From Rachicladosporium sp. CCFEE 5018 (Eukaryota; Ascomycota; Dothideomycetes; Cladosporiales; Cladosporiaceae), in assembly GCA_002077045.2 (NCBI GenBank), contig KZ111163.1:309880-373879 (forward strand): a stretch of DNA of 64,000 nucleotides, in the 5' to 3' direction. Below are positions 9,792-21,555 of this stretch, piece by piece. The notes beneath the pieces are model-generated. The model saw nothing but the letters and a program-made list of their open reading frames with translations. It was not told the DNA's origin and did no database searches. Both the position numbers and the translations under genes were made by a program. The first letter of the stretch is position 1. Each line of letters starts with the position of its first letter.

Positions 9792-11268
9792 ATGTCAGCC
9801 CCTTTTACCCGCCTCGCGGCCAACACGGCCAAGCGAGCGTGCCGTCACCCCCAATCGCGCCTCGCCACCACCCCCCTCCGCCCACACACACAGCTCCGAG
9901 CACTCTCCTCCACACCCGCACGAAAGCTCGCACAGCCGATAGAGAACCACGCCACACGTCTCGTCCCCGTAGATCCAAGCTTCGGTCAACCCACAAACCC
10001 CGATGCCACGCTCAGTGAACTGGATGAGACATCCGGCTCCGTAGACCAGCGAAAGATCCGCCACTACACAGTCAACTTCGGCCCGCAACATCCCGCCGCC
10101 CACGGCGTGCTACGACTGATCCTCGAGCTCAATGGCGAGGAGATCATTCGCGCGGACCCTCACGTGGGATTACTGCACAGAGGTACGGAGAAGTTGATCG
10201 AGTATAAGACGTACCTGCAAGCACTGCCATACTTCGACCGTCTGGACTATGTCTCCATGATGACGAACGAGCAGTGCTTCTCGCTGGCTGTGGAGAAGCT
10301 GCTGAATATCGAGGTGCCGGAGCGGGCGAAGTGGATTAGGACGCTGTTTGGTGAGATTACGAGAATCTTGAACCATCTCATGTCTATCTTGTCACATGCT
10401 ATGGATGTTGGTGCACTTACGCCGTTCCTGTGGGGATTTGAGGAGCGTGAGAAGTTGATGGTGGGTGACAGAGCAATGATGATGTGAGATCGGCACTGAC
10501 ATTCCGCAGGAATTCTACGAACGTGTCTCTGGCGCGCGCCTGCACGCCGCATACGTCCGCCCCGGCGGCGTCTCCCAAGATTTGCCCGTGGGTCTGCTGG
10601 ACGACATCTACCAATGGGCCACCCAATTCGGCGACCGCATCGACGAAACCGAGGAGCTCTTGACCGACAACCGAATCTGGATCGGCCGAACAAAGGGCAT
10701 CGGTGTCGTTTCCGCCGCAGACGCTCTGAACTACTCCTTCTCCGGCGTCATGCTCCGCGGCTCCGGCATCCCCTGGGACATCCGCAAATCACAGCCCTAC
10801 GACGCCTACGACCAAGTCGAGTTCGACGTCCCCGTAGGTGTCCACGGAGACTGCTACGACCGGTACCTCTGTCGCATGGAAGAGTTCCGGCAATCGCTGC
10901 GGATCATCCATCAGTGTTTGAATAAAATGCCTACTGGTCCGATTAAGGTGGAAGACTACAAGATCGCTCCTCCGCCGCGAGCGGCTATGAAGGAGAATAT
11001 GGAGGCGTTGATTCATCATTTCTTGCTGTTTAGCAAGGGCTACACCGTTCCGCCAGGAGAGACTTACAGCGCTATCGAGGCGCCAAAGGGCGAGATGGGC
11101 GTTTTCGTTGTGAGTGATGGGAGTGAGCGGCCGTATAGGTGTAAGATCAGGGCACCTGGTTTCGCACACTTGAGTTGTTTCGATCAGATCTCGAGGGGCC
11201 ATTTGTTGGCTGATGCGGTGGCTATCATCGGCACGATGGATCTGGTGTTTGGCGAGGTGGATCGGTAG
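9792..11268 (+). CDS. NUO49: NADH dehydrogenase (complex I) 49 kDa subunit
   Basis: This is the mitochondrial complex I core subunit (NDUFS2/NuoD family) that forms the quinone-binding cavity near cluster N2. Exons are 9792-10460 and 10510-11268, separated by a 49-nt intron (GTGGGT...CCGCAG, CACTGAC branch), giving 475 aa. The first about 45 residues are Arg/Ser/Thr-rich with almost no acids, as expected for a matrix targeting sequence. Core motifs are NFGPQHPAAHGVLR, HVGLLHRGTEKLIE, SYSFSGVMLRGSGI-type sequence (here NYSFSGVMLRGSG), and the C-terminal APGFAHLSCFD and MDLVFGEVDR end. The start at MSAPFTRL is chosen because it begins the presequence; the upstream in-frame codons lie in the shared promoter. 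Confidence 0.95.
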
Positions 11269-11648
11269 TCAGCTGGGATTGGAAAGTGGGAGTGTACATA
11301 TGTTCAGTAGCTTTTGCAGCGCTTCCGTTGTCCAATTAGCTTGCCTCCGGCCTCCCGCGCGTCCTGCTTTGACCCCAGGGCCATAATCATTGACCTTACA
11401 CGCTTCGCGCTGTGTAGGGTTGTGGAGTTCAACCCGCAGTATTCGCGATGACTGGATTTGACTTTAGCGACCTCGGTGCTTCTAACTCCATGGCATTGGT
11501 AATGTACACTGGCATACATGGAGCATACATGCACTCAAACCGATAGTGTCGCTCTTTTCCGTCCATATCATGACCTAGTGTCTTGGTGACCGTCTCATCA
11601 GCGTATAGCTTGGTCCCTGATATACGACGACATTGATATCCGTTCGCA
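11269..11648. other. Intergenic region
   Basis: Between the complex I gene and the Dabb gene, both on the + strand. I see no gene; this is the 3' flank plus the Dabb promoter. Confidence 0.55.
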
Positions 11649-12164
11649 ATGACGTTCATCAAACGCATCACCCTCTTCAAAGTCCCCAAGCAGACTGACA
11701 TTGAGCTGGTTCTCAAGGCCTACGAGACGCTGCGTAGCACGGCCGTGAAGGTTTCTTGTCTCACCTTCACCTAGCCAGCATTGAACTTTTCACTGACGTT
11801 TCTTTCTTCCAGGATGGTCGGCCATATGTGGTTTCGAATGTCGTACGGCCTGTGTTGAACACGAGGAGTCCGCTCAGTCACGGCTTCACGGTCATGTCCC
11901 AGAGTATCTTTGGGAATCACGCGGACCATGATTTCTACGATGAAGACTGTCTGGCACATAAGAAGCTGAAGGTCAGTCTTGCTCGTTTATGCAATTGCGA
12001 GGGGATGGGGATGGGATGGAGTCCATGTGTAACGGAGTGGTGAAGTGATGAGGGCGATGTGAGGGACTGAGCTGACGTTTGGGCAGGAGACGACGGGCAA
12101 AGTCAGGGTGGGTGATGTGATGACTATTGTCACCGAAGGGGAGTGGCCAGAGGCGAAGCTCTGA
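11649..12164 (+). CDS. Stress-responsive alpha/beta barrel (Dabb) domain protein
   Basis: This short gene is split into three exons, none with a long open frame: 11649-11750, 11813-11971 and 12087-12164. The introns are 62 and 115 nt (donors GTTTCT and GTCAGT; acceptors TTCCAG and GGGCAG). The product is 112 aa, the usual length for single-domain Dabb proteins. It begins with the typical first strand MTFIKRITLFKVP, then a helix (LVLKAYETLRSTA), DGRPYVVS, GFTVMSQSIF, and the acidic-His motif HDFYDEDCLAHKKLK. Dabb proteins form dimeric barrels and are often stress-induced; some bind or transform aromatic compounds. The exact role here is unknown. Phases join without any frame change. Confidence 0.85.
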
Positions 12165-12693
12165 ATATAAGCGCAATGAGCGGCTGCCGATTTGGAGAGC
12201 TGAGGTGAACTCATTGACCATGCATATTTGAATGCTGATTAGGTGTCTAAATAAACGATTGATCCGAAGCTCACTACACGACACAGAGATTTGCCATCGA
12301 GCGAAGTCAGCGTGACTCCGACATCTCCAACGAGTTCTGTAACGCGCTCCATGGACGCTACAGGATCGTTAGTCAACTCGTGGCAAGTTAATTCCAAGCA
12401 GCTAGGTGCCGACACGAGCTTTCAACGCGTGCTCCCAATGATGCTTAAGTACAATCCTAGACTGACGATGCGGCAACGTCAGCGACTCCATGCACGTTCG
12501 ATCTGGAGTGGCCATCCTCTCAGCGTGCTGCTTACCTTGAGACATCGATGTCTTGTGAAGTAGCCTGGCCCTTTCCTCGAAACCCTGGCCCTCGCCTACT
12601 CTCACTCACAGTGTTTAGCTGCGATCTCGTCTGAGAACGTCGACAAGCCGCTTTACTGCTGTACAAAGCTCTCACACAACTTCAAGAGTCGTC
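12165..12693. other. Convergent intergenic region
   Basis: 3' flanks of the Dabb gene (+) and the next minus-strand gene. No gene recognised. Confidence 0.5.
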
Positions 12694-13498
12694 TCAAGGG
12701 TTCGCAGCCGTCGAGTCCTTCGTACGCTTGAGCATTGGATTCTTGTACGGTTGGTCGCCACCAAAGCCCAGCTCGACAGACTTTGCGAAGAGGTCCTTGA
12801 GCTTCGCAGACGGTTTACCGGGCTCATCGTGGTAGCCAGCTTCCTTTGCTGCTCGCATGATCTCGAGTCGCGCAGCAGATGGAGCTCTGGGCTCTCCGGA
12901 AAGGGATTCGATCGTAAGTGCAGACTGACCGGGGATCGAGGTTAGATCGTTTGGACTGTTCAGTGACTCCTATGTAACCGTGAGCATGCAAAGAACAGGC
13001 AGTGACAATCAGTGTGAGTACTCACGATTGACGTATTTACCGGCTCTGCGCTATTGATACCAGGCTTCACCACTACGAGAAGCTCGTCATTGCTTTCTTC
13101 CGCCTGGAAAGCACTTGCTTCGTAGCCTTTGAGGACTCCAGGCTGAAATCCATCGTGCTTCGGCGCAAGCACAGCATCCACGATCTCCTTGAGCTCCTGA
13201 CATGCCTGCCACACTTCGTCAATGTTGCTGGGGGTTCCCACGCCCTTGCTGTCGAGCAAGACAAACTTAGCCAAATTGTCAGCTTCGAGTCGCTTGATCC
13301 ATTCGTTGTCTAAATCCGGAGCCACGCGGGCGAGTGAGGCTAAGGCCTTGCAGTAGTATGGGATGCGTGGGTTTCGGAGCAGCTTGAGGGCGCCTCGCAC
13401 AAAGGACTGCAGATTGTCGCCGCCTTCGTTGTGTATAGTGTTTGCAGCTTAGTGTATGTCTCGTTGAAGGTAGCGTAGGCAGTGCCGTCGTTAGCCAT
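12694..13498 (-). CDS. Unrecognised protein with an apparent frameshift near its N-terminus
   Basis: I do not recognise this family. The natural start is MANDGTAYATFNETYTK (ATG at 13498). After about 22 codons the coding signal moves to another frame, continuing as NEGGDNLQSFVRGALKLL around 13440. There is no GT between the ATG and the frame change, so no canonical intron can explain the shift. One missing base near 13435-13460 would restore a single frame. Downstream, exon 13026-13498 ends at a GTGAGT donor, a 56-nt intron follows (12970-13025), and exon 12694-12969 adds 91 residues ending in KDSTAANP. The protein would be about 250 aa, soluble, helical and acidic in the middle, with no membrane segment. 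Either a sequencing indel or a real lesion is possible. Confidence 0.6.
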
Positions 13499-14481
13499 CT
13501 TTGGTGAGCCCGCGGTGGTCCCGTTAAGATTGATCACCATCATCATTGAGCAGTCGTCTCCGGATCACCAATGGTGAAGTCGAGCTCTGCGACCCGTGGG
13601 TTTGATACTCTGAGCGACTGGGTAAGCTATGAGGTCGATCTGTAAGTGTCGCATAGGACCGTTCATACGTCTCATCCGTGTGATATGCCTTTAGCTAATG
13701 CTAGATCGAAGAGAAGTGTCCATGATTGGTAGCATGTTGAGGGTTTGCGACCGGAGTCGCCTCCCGTCCTTCCCGCCTCAATCTTGCTCTTTTGCGCCTT
13801 CATCACAAAGATATCACTACATGCGCAGTAAGCAAAACTGAATAGGCTCGCGACTGTGAGTAAAAATATTTTGGACTGGCCAACAGACCCAAAGGCGGGC
13901 CGGGGTGAGACCCGACTGGCCGGAACGGTCGTCATGTTCTTGGACTGGCACTCTGGTGAAAGCCCGCTCTTCTCGCCTGCTCGACCTTATAGGGACGCAA
14001 AAGCGCTGCTGCTCACCTGATGAGCAAACTATGAGTCAACAGGAATAGGTCTAGGTGCAGTGGAAATCGCTTGGTAGCTGCAAGTCGTTCCACCATTATG
14101 CGGAGTCAGCAGTCTAGCGAGCTCGACGGCGGTGACAAGAGGTGCGAGGCAGACATCTTGTGGGTGCTTGTCTACTTCCGTCAGGCTGCTCCACGTGCTC
14201 CACCGCTCCATCCACTTCACCACAGCGGTCGTTCGGGAGTTGGCTGGCTCCCTCAATGAGTGATGCCGGGGCTGTGGAACGATAACATTGATGGGATCTC
14301 GAACAGTAGTCACATCGTGCATCTATACATACCTTGGCGTGGGCGACGGGAAATAATGCTATTCTGGATCAAATGGAGCGGGCTGCAAAGTAGGTGATGG
14401 GAGAGGTGAGTATATATGGTCCTCATTACCTAAGGTAGGGCGGTCATGTAAGTTTCTCGTAATCCCGTCTCTGAGATAACC
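13499..14481. other. Intergenic region with an unresolved minus-strand reading frame
   Basis: Nearly 1 kb between divergent genes. On the minus strand an 87-codon frame (13672-13935) with a hydrophobic stretch (FLLTVASLFSFAYCAC) is followed by a possible spliced piece ending AELDFTIGDPETTAQ and a stop at 13543. I could not join them with convincing splice sites. The right end is the promoter of the large cell-wall gene. Confidence 0.35.
14411..14417 (+). promoter_or_regulatory. TATA box of the large cell-wall protein gene
   Basis: TATATAT, about 70 bp upstream of the ATG at 14482, a plausible position for a strongly regulated gene. Confidence 0.55.
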
Positions 14482-17400
14482 ATGAAGTCTGTTGCATTTT
14501 TTCCGGCGATTCTTGCCAGTGTCTTAGGCCAGTCTGGCGTATCTTTTGGAGGTCAAGACACCGGCAACAGCACATGGAGCAACCCTCTGTCACTGACGGC
14601 GTCGAGATCGTCTACGACCACGTCGCTCGCCGGCTCACCGGACAGCTCCGCGAGATCGAGAACTCTCACCTCAGCTGCGCCTCCAAGTACTGCAAGTATC
14701 GCGTTAGTGGCTCCGGGACCCGAGCAGAATTCTACATCTTCCGTGCTATCGGCAAGCTCGACTTCCGCAACTGTGGTGTCCGGCCTGATGAATGGCTCAT
14801 TCACGGAATCCGCGCTATCGTCTCCTGAAGGAACAGCCACGACAGGGATTTCCATAGCGTCAGACATCCCCCGAATCAACGAAACTGCGGTTGCCAGTCG
14901 AAACATCGGTCAGCTATGCAGCAGAGACCGTCCTCGCTGGAGGCACATATTCTCTCAACACCACATCAACCTCTGCCAAAACAACAGCGACTGCCATTTC
15001 CGCTGGCCCTATCTTATCGCTCAATATGACATCGACCTCTGCGAATATGACAACGACCACCACGTCTGCGAGCCTCCTCACATCAGCCAGTCAAACTGTT
15101 ACAACCCCGTCGAAAGGGACAGGCTTCAGCTACGGCACGGGAAACAGCAGCGCGAATCTACCGGCGTCGACCGCTCCCGTGGTCTGGAATTCCACGATCG
15201 CAAACTCTACTGCTCTGAACAACTCGACATCTACAGCGACAAATAGTTCGGGCTTTGACTTTGCGTACTCGTGCGACTACTCCACGGCAAGCTGGGAATC
15301 TGCGTCTTTCTCGTGGTTTCGGTGGCATGCTGCATCGTACATCGTCACGAACTCGCGATACGAAGTCGACACTTTGTATGGTACTGTGTTCGCGCCGACG
15401 ACAGCCACATCGTGCTTGGGTGCCGAACGCGTTTTGGGTGGGCAGGTGCTATCAGTGACCTCTGAAAGCGAGACTACTACCGACGTGACTTGGGAGATCA
15501 TGACATCCTCTGAGGCCACTCCCTTCCCCACGCCTAAGCCGTCCTGTTCAGTAGGGGTGAATGCCTGCTCGTCACTGTGGAGTAGATACGACAGCAGCAT
15601 GAACGCGCTCACAACGCTATACGACGAAGCTGTCACTGCACTCCCCACCCCGCCTTCTTGTCAGGATCCTCGAGTCGATCCGTATTGTCAGACATGCGCG
15701 ATCCAAGCGGCCGACGTTCAGATGTACTACTGGCCACTCGTTGCGATCGGCGACGAATGCGACCCTGATCGTCAATTCTTGACACCCGCCCCGTCCATCG
15801 TGGGACAACCAAACACTGTAGTGCTCGGTGGCTATACATTCACCTCGCCCACTGTATATCTGTCATTCGACTACATCTACGCACTTTCCGAAACAGAATG
15901 GTGCGGCCCCAGGGACATAGTGAACACGATCATTGCTGTCCCTCCTGAAGAAGTGTCCACTGTGCGTTTCTCTTACATCGAAGGTGGCGGTAACGTTGAG
16001 ACATTTATCGCCGACGCCACCACATGGACCCAAACAGATCCTCGCCTCGCGCTCGGGACTTACACCCAGAGCGGTCATACTGATGTCGTAACTATGCCAG
16101 CCGTACGATACTTGACAGCGACTTCTGCCTTTCCAGCGTCATTTGCCGACTTCATGGGCGCTGTTCCTGTCAATGCTTGGTTCGGCGAGGCAGAGGTCGC
16201 AGCTTGGGGCGGAGATGTCATCGTAGACGCGCTGTACTCACCGAATATTGCAGTCCCGTCAATGCTTCGCTCTCTGTATCCTGCCTGGGCCAACTGCGAA
16301 CTCTACGTGAGTGGCGTGTGGGATCCGCCAATACCACTGCAGCCGGCATCCTCTGTCGTTGGACCCAGCGGTGTCGCCTTGACTACATCTAGCAGCGAGG
16401 TGTCGATAGCCACCTCTGCGGAGCCGGCTAGTCAGCCTGGTGATCAGCGACCTTCAAGTACCAAGCTACCCGTCCTATTATCAGCGACCACAGCTGCCAG
16501 AAGTACGGAATCAGCTTCGACGCAAAAGGAGCCAGGGGCATCGAAAGGTACCGACCGAGACGCAAGAGGAGCCATATCTACGGCGCGATCTTCCACTGGG
16601 ATCGTCTCTGTCTCAATCCTAGTGGAAGTTACTAGCACCCGAGTGATGGGACAGACAAGTCCAGATGTCGATGGCGGAGACCGGATTACCACGACCTCTC
16701 AGATCGCCAAGGACCCTCTATCGACGACTGCAAGAGGTTCGAGTCCAGCTGGAGAGTCGCAATCTATTCAAGACCCTAGCAACCCAAATAATGGTGTGTC
16801 AACAATTCGACAGTCCGCATTGCCCATCTCAACTACGGTCACCATCGAAGGAACACCGATTGCTGTTGTGTCATCGGGCACGGTAGTCGTAGTAGGTTCG
16901 CAAACCGTGACAAGTGGTGCACCTCCCGTCACAGTCAATGGCCAGGAATACTCTCTAGGATTGAGTGGACTGGTCATCGGCACTACTTCAACTCTTCTGC
17001 CAGTTGATGCGCCTTCACCAACTATTACCGCTGCGACCGCTCTTGTAGGCGGTTCTTCCGTGATCGCTGTGGTGCAGGGCAGCTTTGCAGTGGTCGGTGG
17101 TCAGAACTTGGTCCAAGGTGGTAGTGCTGTCACAATCGCTAGCCAATTGGTTTCATTTGGCTCGAGTGGACTTATCGTTGGAGGGACCTCAACGATCTTC
17201 ACAGTAGCGATTCCGTCTGCGGCTGCGTCTCGCACAGCCGTGATTGGAGGTTCGAGCGTGGGAGCTGTTGTTCAAGGCAGCATCGCCGTCGTCGGCGGCA
17301 ATACCCTGACGCTGGGAGGCAGCCCTGCCACTATCGCCGGCGAAGAAGTCACGTTCGCCTCGAATGGCGTGATAGTAGCAGAGTCGTCAACACTCCTCCC

Positions 17401-18892
17401 TGCCACTTCGAAGAGCACCGAAGTCGCCCAGCCTGGCCAAGTCATCAGTATCGATGGCATTGCTGTGTCCATCGTCCCAGTGAACGGTGGCATATTGATC
17501 TCGGACGGGGTCACGACGGCCACGGTCAACCCTGGTAGTACCGTGACGGTGCAAGGGCATACCATAGAGCTCAATGACGGGGGCAACTCCATCACCATAG
17601 ACGGCAGTCAGACCGTGTCGCTAGATGCTGGCAACCGAGCCACGGGCAATATCGTATCGATCGGAGGGATGCCGATATCCATATCGCGGGCTGATGGTGC
17701 AGTCCAGCTCACATCTGGAGGAAAGATCATCACATTAGCTCCCGGTGAGACAGCCATATTCGCGGGCCACCTGGTCAGTGTAGCATCCGACGGCCAGAGC
17801 GTGAAATTTGATGCTGCACGCACTGTCAGTGTTGACGCTGCATTCGGTGCCGCACCGACAGTGGCGAAAGTAGTGCTCCTGGACGGCTCTCCAGTTGCAT
17901 TCACGCGCACTGCTATTGGACTGACGCTCTCCGACGGCCGAACGTCTGTGCAGGTCGCCTCCGGCCAGACTGTACAATTCAATGGCCACACCATAGCCGC
18001 AAGTGCTGATGGGACGAGTATTGTCATCGATGGTACGCGCGCGGTTGCACTTGACGCTGTGTCCGTGCCATCAACATCGCCTGGTGCAGTCTTCATGCTG
18101 GGCAATACGCCGATCTCCATCGTACTTATTGGCAATTCAGTAGTACTCTCGGATGGATTCACCGCCATTCTCCTCACTGCGGGCACGACGATCACCTACA
18201 ACGGCCACCTCGTGACGCTAGCCGACGATACACAGAGTCTGACAGTGGACGGCACGCGAGCAGTGTCCCTGAGCGCCGTCTCGACAGCTCAGTCAGCTGT
18301 GACTGCCAGTGACGGTCATGTATGGAGCGCAATACAGTACGGCGACGCGATACTCCTAACAAATGGCACTGCGTCCATGATCCTCAATCCCAGCCAGCAA
18401 GTCTCACTAGGCAGCCCCGCCCTCAGCAACGTCGCGGCGACAGCGGCATCTAGTACCCTCGCCACCCTCTCAACCAGACCAAACACGGCCCTGATCACGG
18501 CGCCCGCGTCTCTCGGTGGCGCAGTCTTCACCGCAACATTCGGGACAAATGGTGCGATCCTGCTGATCGACGGAACTCACACGGTCACTCTCGGACCTGG
18601 TCAAGTCGCCACTATCGATGGCGTGGCTGTGAGCGCTGCGAGTGACGGGTCTTATGTTGAGGTAGATGGGACGAGGACTGTGTACCACACAGCAGGGTCT
18701 TCGACGACGAGCAACGGCCTCTCGCCCAACAGCGCACTCGCGACGCCGGATGCGAGTGCACCAGACGGCGGACATCAAGCCGTAGCAAGTGATCCGGCCG
18801 AAGCAGGAGCTCATAAGGAGACAATCACTCGTGGACACATCGGAGGATTGTTGGCGCTTATTATCTCTATATATACCTGGAGCTGCTACTAG
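14482..18892 (+). CDS. Large GPI-anchored, repeat-rich cell-wall protein
   Basis: This is a predicted secreted surface protein of about 1,440-1,470 aa. It has an N-terminal signal peptide (MKSVAFFPAILASVLG), a long Ser/Thr-rich stalk, and a Cys-containing domain of about 280 aa at about 15260-16330 (paired Cys, many aromatics). A second Ser/Thr linker follows, then nine repeat units in two families (see the repeat entries). The C-terminus is hydrophobic (GGLLALIISIYTW), fitting GPI attachment. The frame changes by +1 between about 14776 and 14930. An 82-nt GTGTCC...CATAG intron (14776-14857) would repair it in phase, but the donor is weak and the would-be intron is itself Ser/Thr-rich, so a one-base indel is equally possible. 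Function is unknown; adhesin or wall structural protein is an inference from architecture. Confidence 0.8.
16837..17400 (+). repeat. Three type-1 protein repeats (about 57 aa each)
   Basis: Three tandem coding units start about 16837, 17032 and 17236. Each reads roughly as a Gly-Gly-Ser strand, VVQGSxAVVGG, a GGSxxTIxG turn, SxGLIVGxTSTL, and a short spacer. Units 2 and 3 are the most alike. Confidence 0.8.
17441..18710 (+). repeat. Type-2 protein repeats (about 63-68 aa each, six units, one degenerate)
   Basis: Units begin near 17441, 17648, 17865, 18085, 18301 (degenerate) and 18510. The pattern is a short strand with a G-x-P/A-V/I-S core, an LSDG turn, a GxTVxxxGHxxxxxxDG segment and a closing VDGTRxVSLDA. 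Regular Gly/Asp turns and alternating hydrophobics suggest a beta-rich rod. Confidence 0.8.
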
Positions 18893-18941
18893 CAGACTCC
18901 ATGCGAGCAACGTAGCATAGACGTCGAGAATCCCTTTCCAT

Positions 18942-20545
18942 CTACACCTTCTCCCCCTTCCCCTCAACCTCCCTGTGCTCAGCCATTTCCACCTCCTTCC
19001 CAGTCCCCTCGCCCCCGATATAAACCTCCTCCCCATCCCCGAACATAGCCGCCACCTCCTCCAATGGCACGCCCCACGTATCCGGGAACGTGAAGAAAAT
19101 CACCCCCGCCATGATACTCCCCGGAATAATAAAACAGAGATAGAATTTCCAGGTGATGTTCTGGAAGGCTATGGGCGCGGACTGCAGCCAGATGATGTTC
19201 ATGAGGCAGATGCCCGCGACGCCTATATTCATGCCTTTTGCGCGGATGTGGGTGGGGAAGAGCTCGCCTATGTAGGCGAATTGCAGGCCGTCGAGGGCGA
19301 TTTCGTAGAAGATGACGTACTGTGGGGAAATGTCAGAAGGGTAATGAGTGGTAGAGGTTAGGAGGAAAAATGGAACGTACGACGTAGAACATCGCCACTG
19401 CTGCGCTCAAGGCGGCTTTGTTAGTGCCGCCCACGTAGGTGGCTACCAAAGCGCATTCCACGATCAGGCAAACCATGCAGCCCATAAGCCCTGCGCCGAT
19501 GAGTTTCGGTCGGGGCAAGCGGTCGACGACGAAGAGCGACAGAACACCACATCCGAAAGCCAGCGTCAACCAGCCACCAAGGAGGATGAGCTGTTTCTCA
19601 GGACTATACCCCAACCCAGCATAGAGCGTAGCGCCGTAGTTGTTGATGACTAGGATGCCGGACATCTGGACACCACAGGTCGTACCTAGACAGAGCAGGG
19701 TGCGTTTGCGGTAAGACGGCTTCTTGAGCATTGCCCAGTAGCTGCAAGGTAGCGTGCGGTCGATCTGCATTTGGGCGGAGATCTGGGCGAGCTCGGACTC
19801 GGCTTCGTCGCGGGTGTGTAGGCGGAGGAGATTTGATGCTGCCTCCTCGTGTTTGTCGTGCATGAGCAAGAACCTCGGAGACTCTGGCATGAATGGGAGG
19901 AGGAATAGGAGAATTAGCGGGGGAAGGCATTGGAAAGCTGCAGGCTGTCAGAGATGTCTGGGCGCATGTTCTACTGTAGTAATACTCACCCATTGGTGCT
20001 CGCCATGCTGCTGCTGTATGTAGATAGAAGAACCCGTTACCGACCCATGCTGCAACCATGTAGCCGAAGAGAAGCGCTGCACCGTGAATGTCGACTAGCA
20101 TGCCACGATTGCGGGGAGGTGTGACTTCGTTCATCCAGATCGGCACAGCTGACAGAATCATGAACGCCCCAGCTCCATTAAAGAATCGAAATGCGATGAA
20201 CATTCCCACGTTCACGCTTCCCGCCAAAAGCGCTCCACTAATCAGCACAATCAACGCGCTCACTCCGATCGCAGCCTTCCTTCCCCACTTGTCGGCGAAG
20301 TAGGAGACCGTGAAGACACCCAGGAAGCCGCCGACTTGATAAAGTCCGTTCATGGTGGAGATCAGGGATGTGGCATCCGCGCGGGTATCGAGGGCGAAGT
20401 AGGCAAGGAAGCTGGGTTGACCAAGAGTTGTCCCTATAATCGAGGCGCTGTAACCGTAGGTCATGGAGCCGAATGACATGGCGATCACCATGAAGAGGTT
20501 GAAGTAGTTGAATTGGCGAGCGCCATGGGTCTCTCTGCGAACCAT
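18942..20545 (-). CDS. MFS sugar transporter (lactose/hexose permease type)
   Basis: A plasma-membrane sugar porter of 496 aa. Exons on the minus strand are 19990-20545, 19381-19937 and 18942-19319; the introns are 52 and 61 nt (GTGAGT and GTACGT donors, the second with a CTAAC branch). The N-terminus MVRRETHGARQFNYFN is typical of fungal lactose-permease-like carriers. Family marks are YGYSASIIG in helix 1, DKWGRK, the MPESPRFL motif after helix 6, and FPTHIRAKGM near helix 10. The tail is short and acidic. The start at 20545 is favoured because the frame upstream is poorly supported; a 5' UTR intron with a GTAAGT donor may exist near 20620. It is divergent from the myosin gene. Substrate not determinable. 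Confidence 0.88.
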
Positions 20546-21555
20546 CACTGCGGTCTTAAGGAATTTTACTGTACGTCGGGTACGCAAAATTGATCGGAGA
20601 GAGACAGCGAGATGCAGACTTACATGCGAGACGTGGTAGATGCGATGCTCATACTTATAGCCACCATGTCAGTTCTCCTCACTGTGCTTTGCTCTTTGTC
20701 GTTTCTGCAGCGTGTTCTACGTGTGCTGCAGCGGGCAACATGGCTACCCGAGGTTAGCCAGCAGCACCGCAATCTCAATATGACTGCAAGGGCAGAACAT
20801 GAAGTGCGATGGCATGCGATGCCTGCAAGCAACGTGATGATGTTTATTCCCGCCAATGGCTCACCGTCAGGCGCGATAGCAGACGAGTCAGCGTGGTTAA
20901 GTGCCGGATGTCTGTTTCCAGTCGGAGTCTTGGTCCGCATAGTCTACTCAAGCTATGCCACGGACTGCGCTGTATTACAGCAATGGGCGCACCAACGTAC
21001 TGTCCCCTCAGCCCTGCTGCCTGCATCTCGTGCATCGTAGCACACTCAGCCCAGTAGTCGTATACGTCGCGTGGCAATGCAGCTTTCCGTCTTGAATCGC
21101 CAGATGCAGACAGGAGCAAGCTAGCGAGTGAGTCGCATGACCATGGAGAGGTCTAACACTCGCACGGGAGACGAACATCACCTTCTGCTAAAGTGGCGCC
21201 TTATATCGGCTTGCGCGTCGTCGTCGTGGCAAAGATGAGGTCTGAAGTGAGAGAAGAGTTAAAGTCTTCCGCGCCTTTCCTCGTGGCGCAGTAGGAAAGC
21301 TTGGCGTCCAAAGTGACCTCACAGGTGAGCGCATGGAGCTGATTCCTATGTTAGGGAATACTTCTCTTTCCTGTACGCCCTTGGCTATACCCTGCAATTG
21401 CTACTGTCTTGGCTTGCTGGCGTTCACTGTTGCTACACCGAGGATTGACTGAGCGCGTTGACTGGGGAAATCGATTAGGCACTGGCCGGTCCGAGCTGGC
21501 GCAAGCGAAACGGCGAGCTCAAAGATAGGCCAAAAGCCGTAGAAGGATCGCGAAC
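20546..21555. other. Divergent intergenic region between sugar transporter and myosin I
   Basis: About 1 kb carrying both promoters. A 142-codon + frame at 20612-21040 begins with a hydrophobic run, but its composition is not gene-like. No RNA gene seen. Confidence 0.5.

Noticed and set aside
14029..14322. 97-codon minus frame upstream of the cell-wall gene
   Set aside because: Composition is not gene-like, there is no family motif, and it overlaps the promoter.
20612..21040. 142-codon + frame starting with a hydrophobic run
   Set aside because: It lies in a divergent promoter region. After the first 40 residues the composition is erratic, and no splice partner was found.
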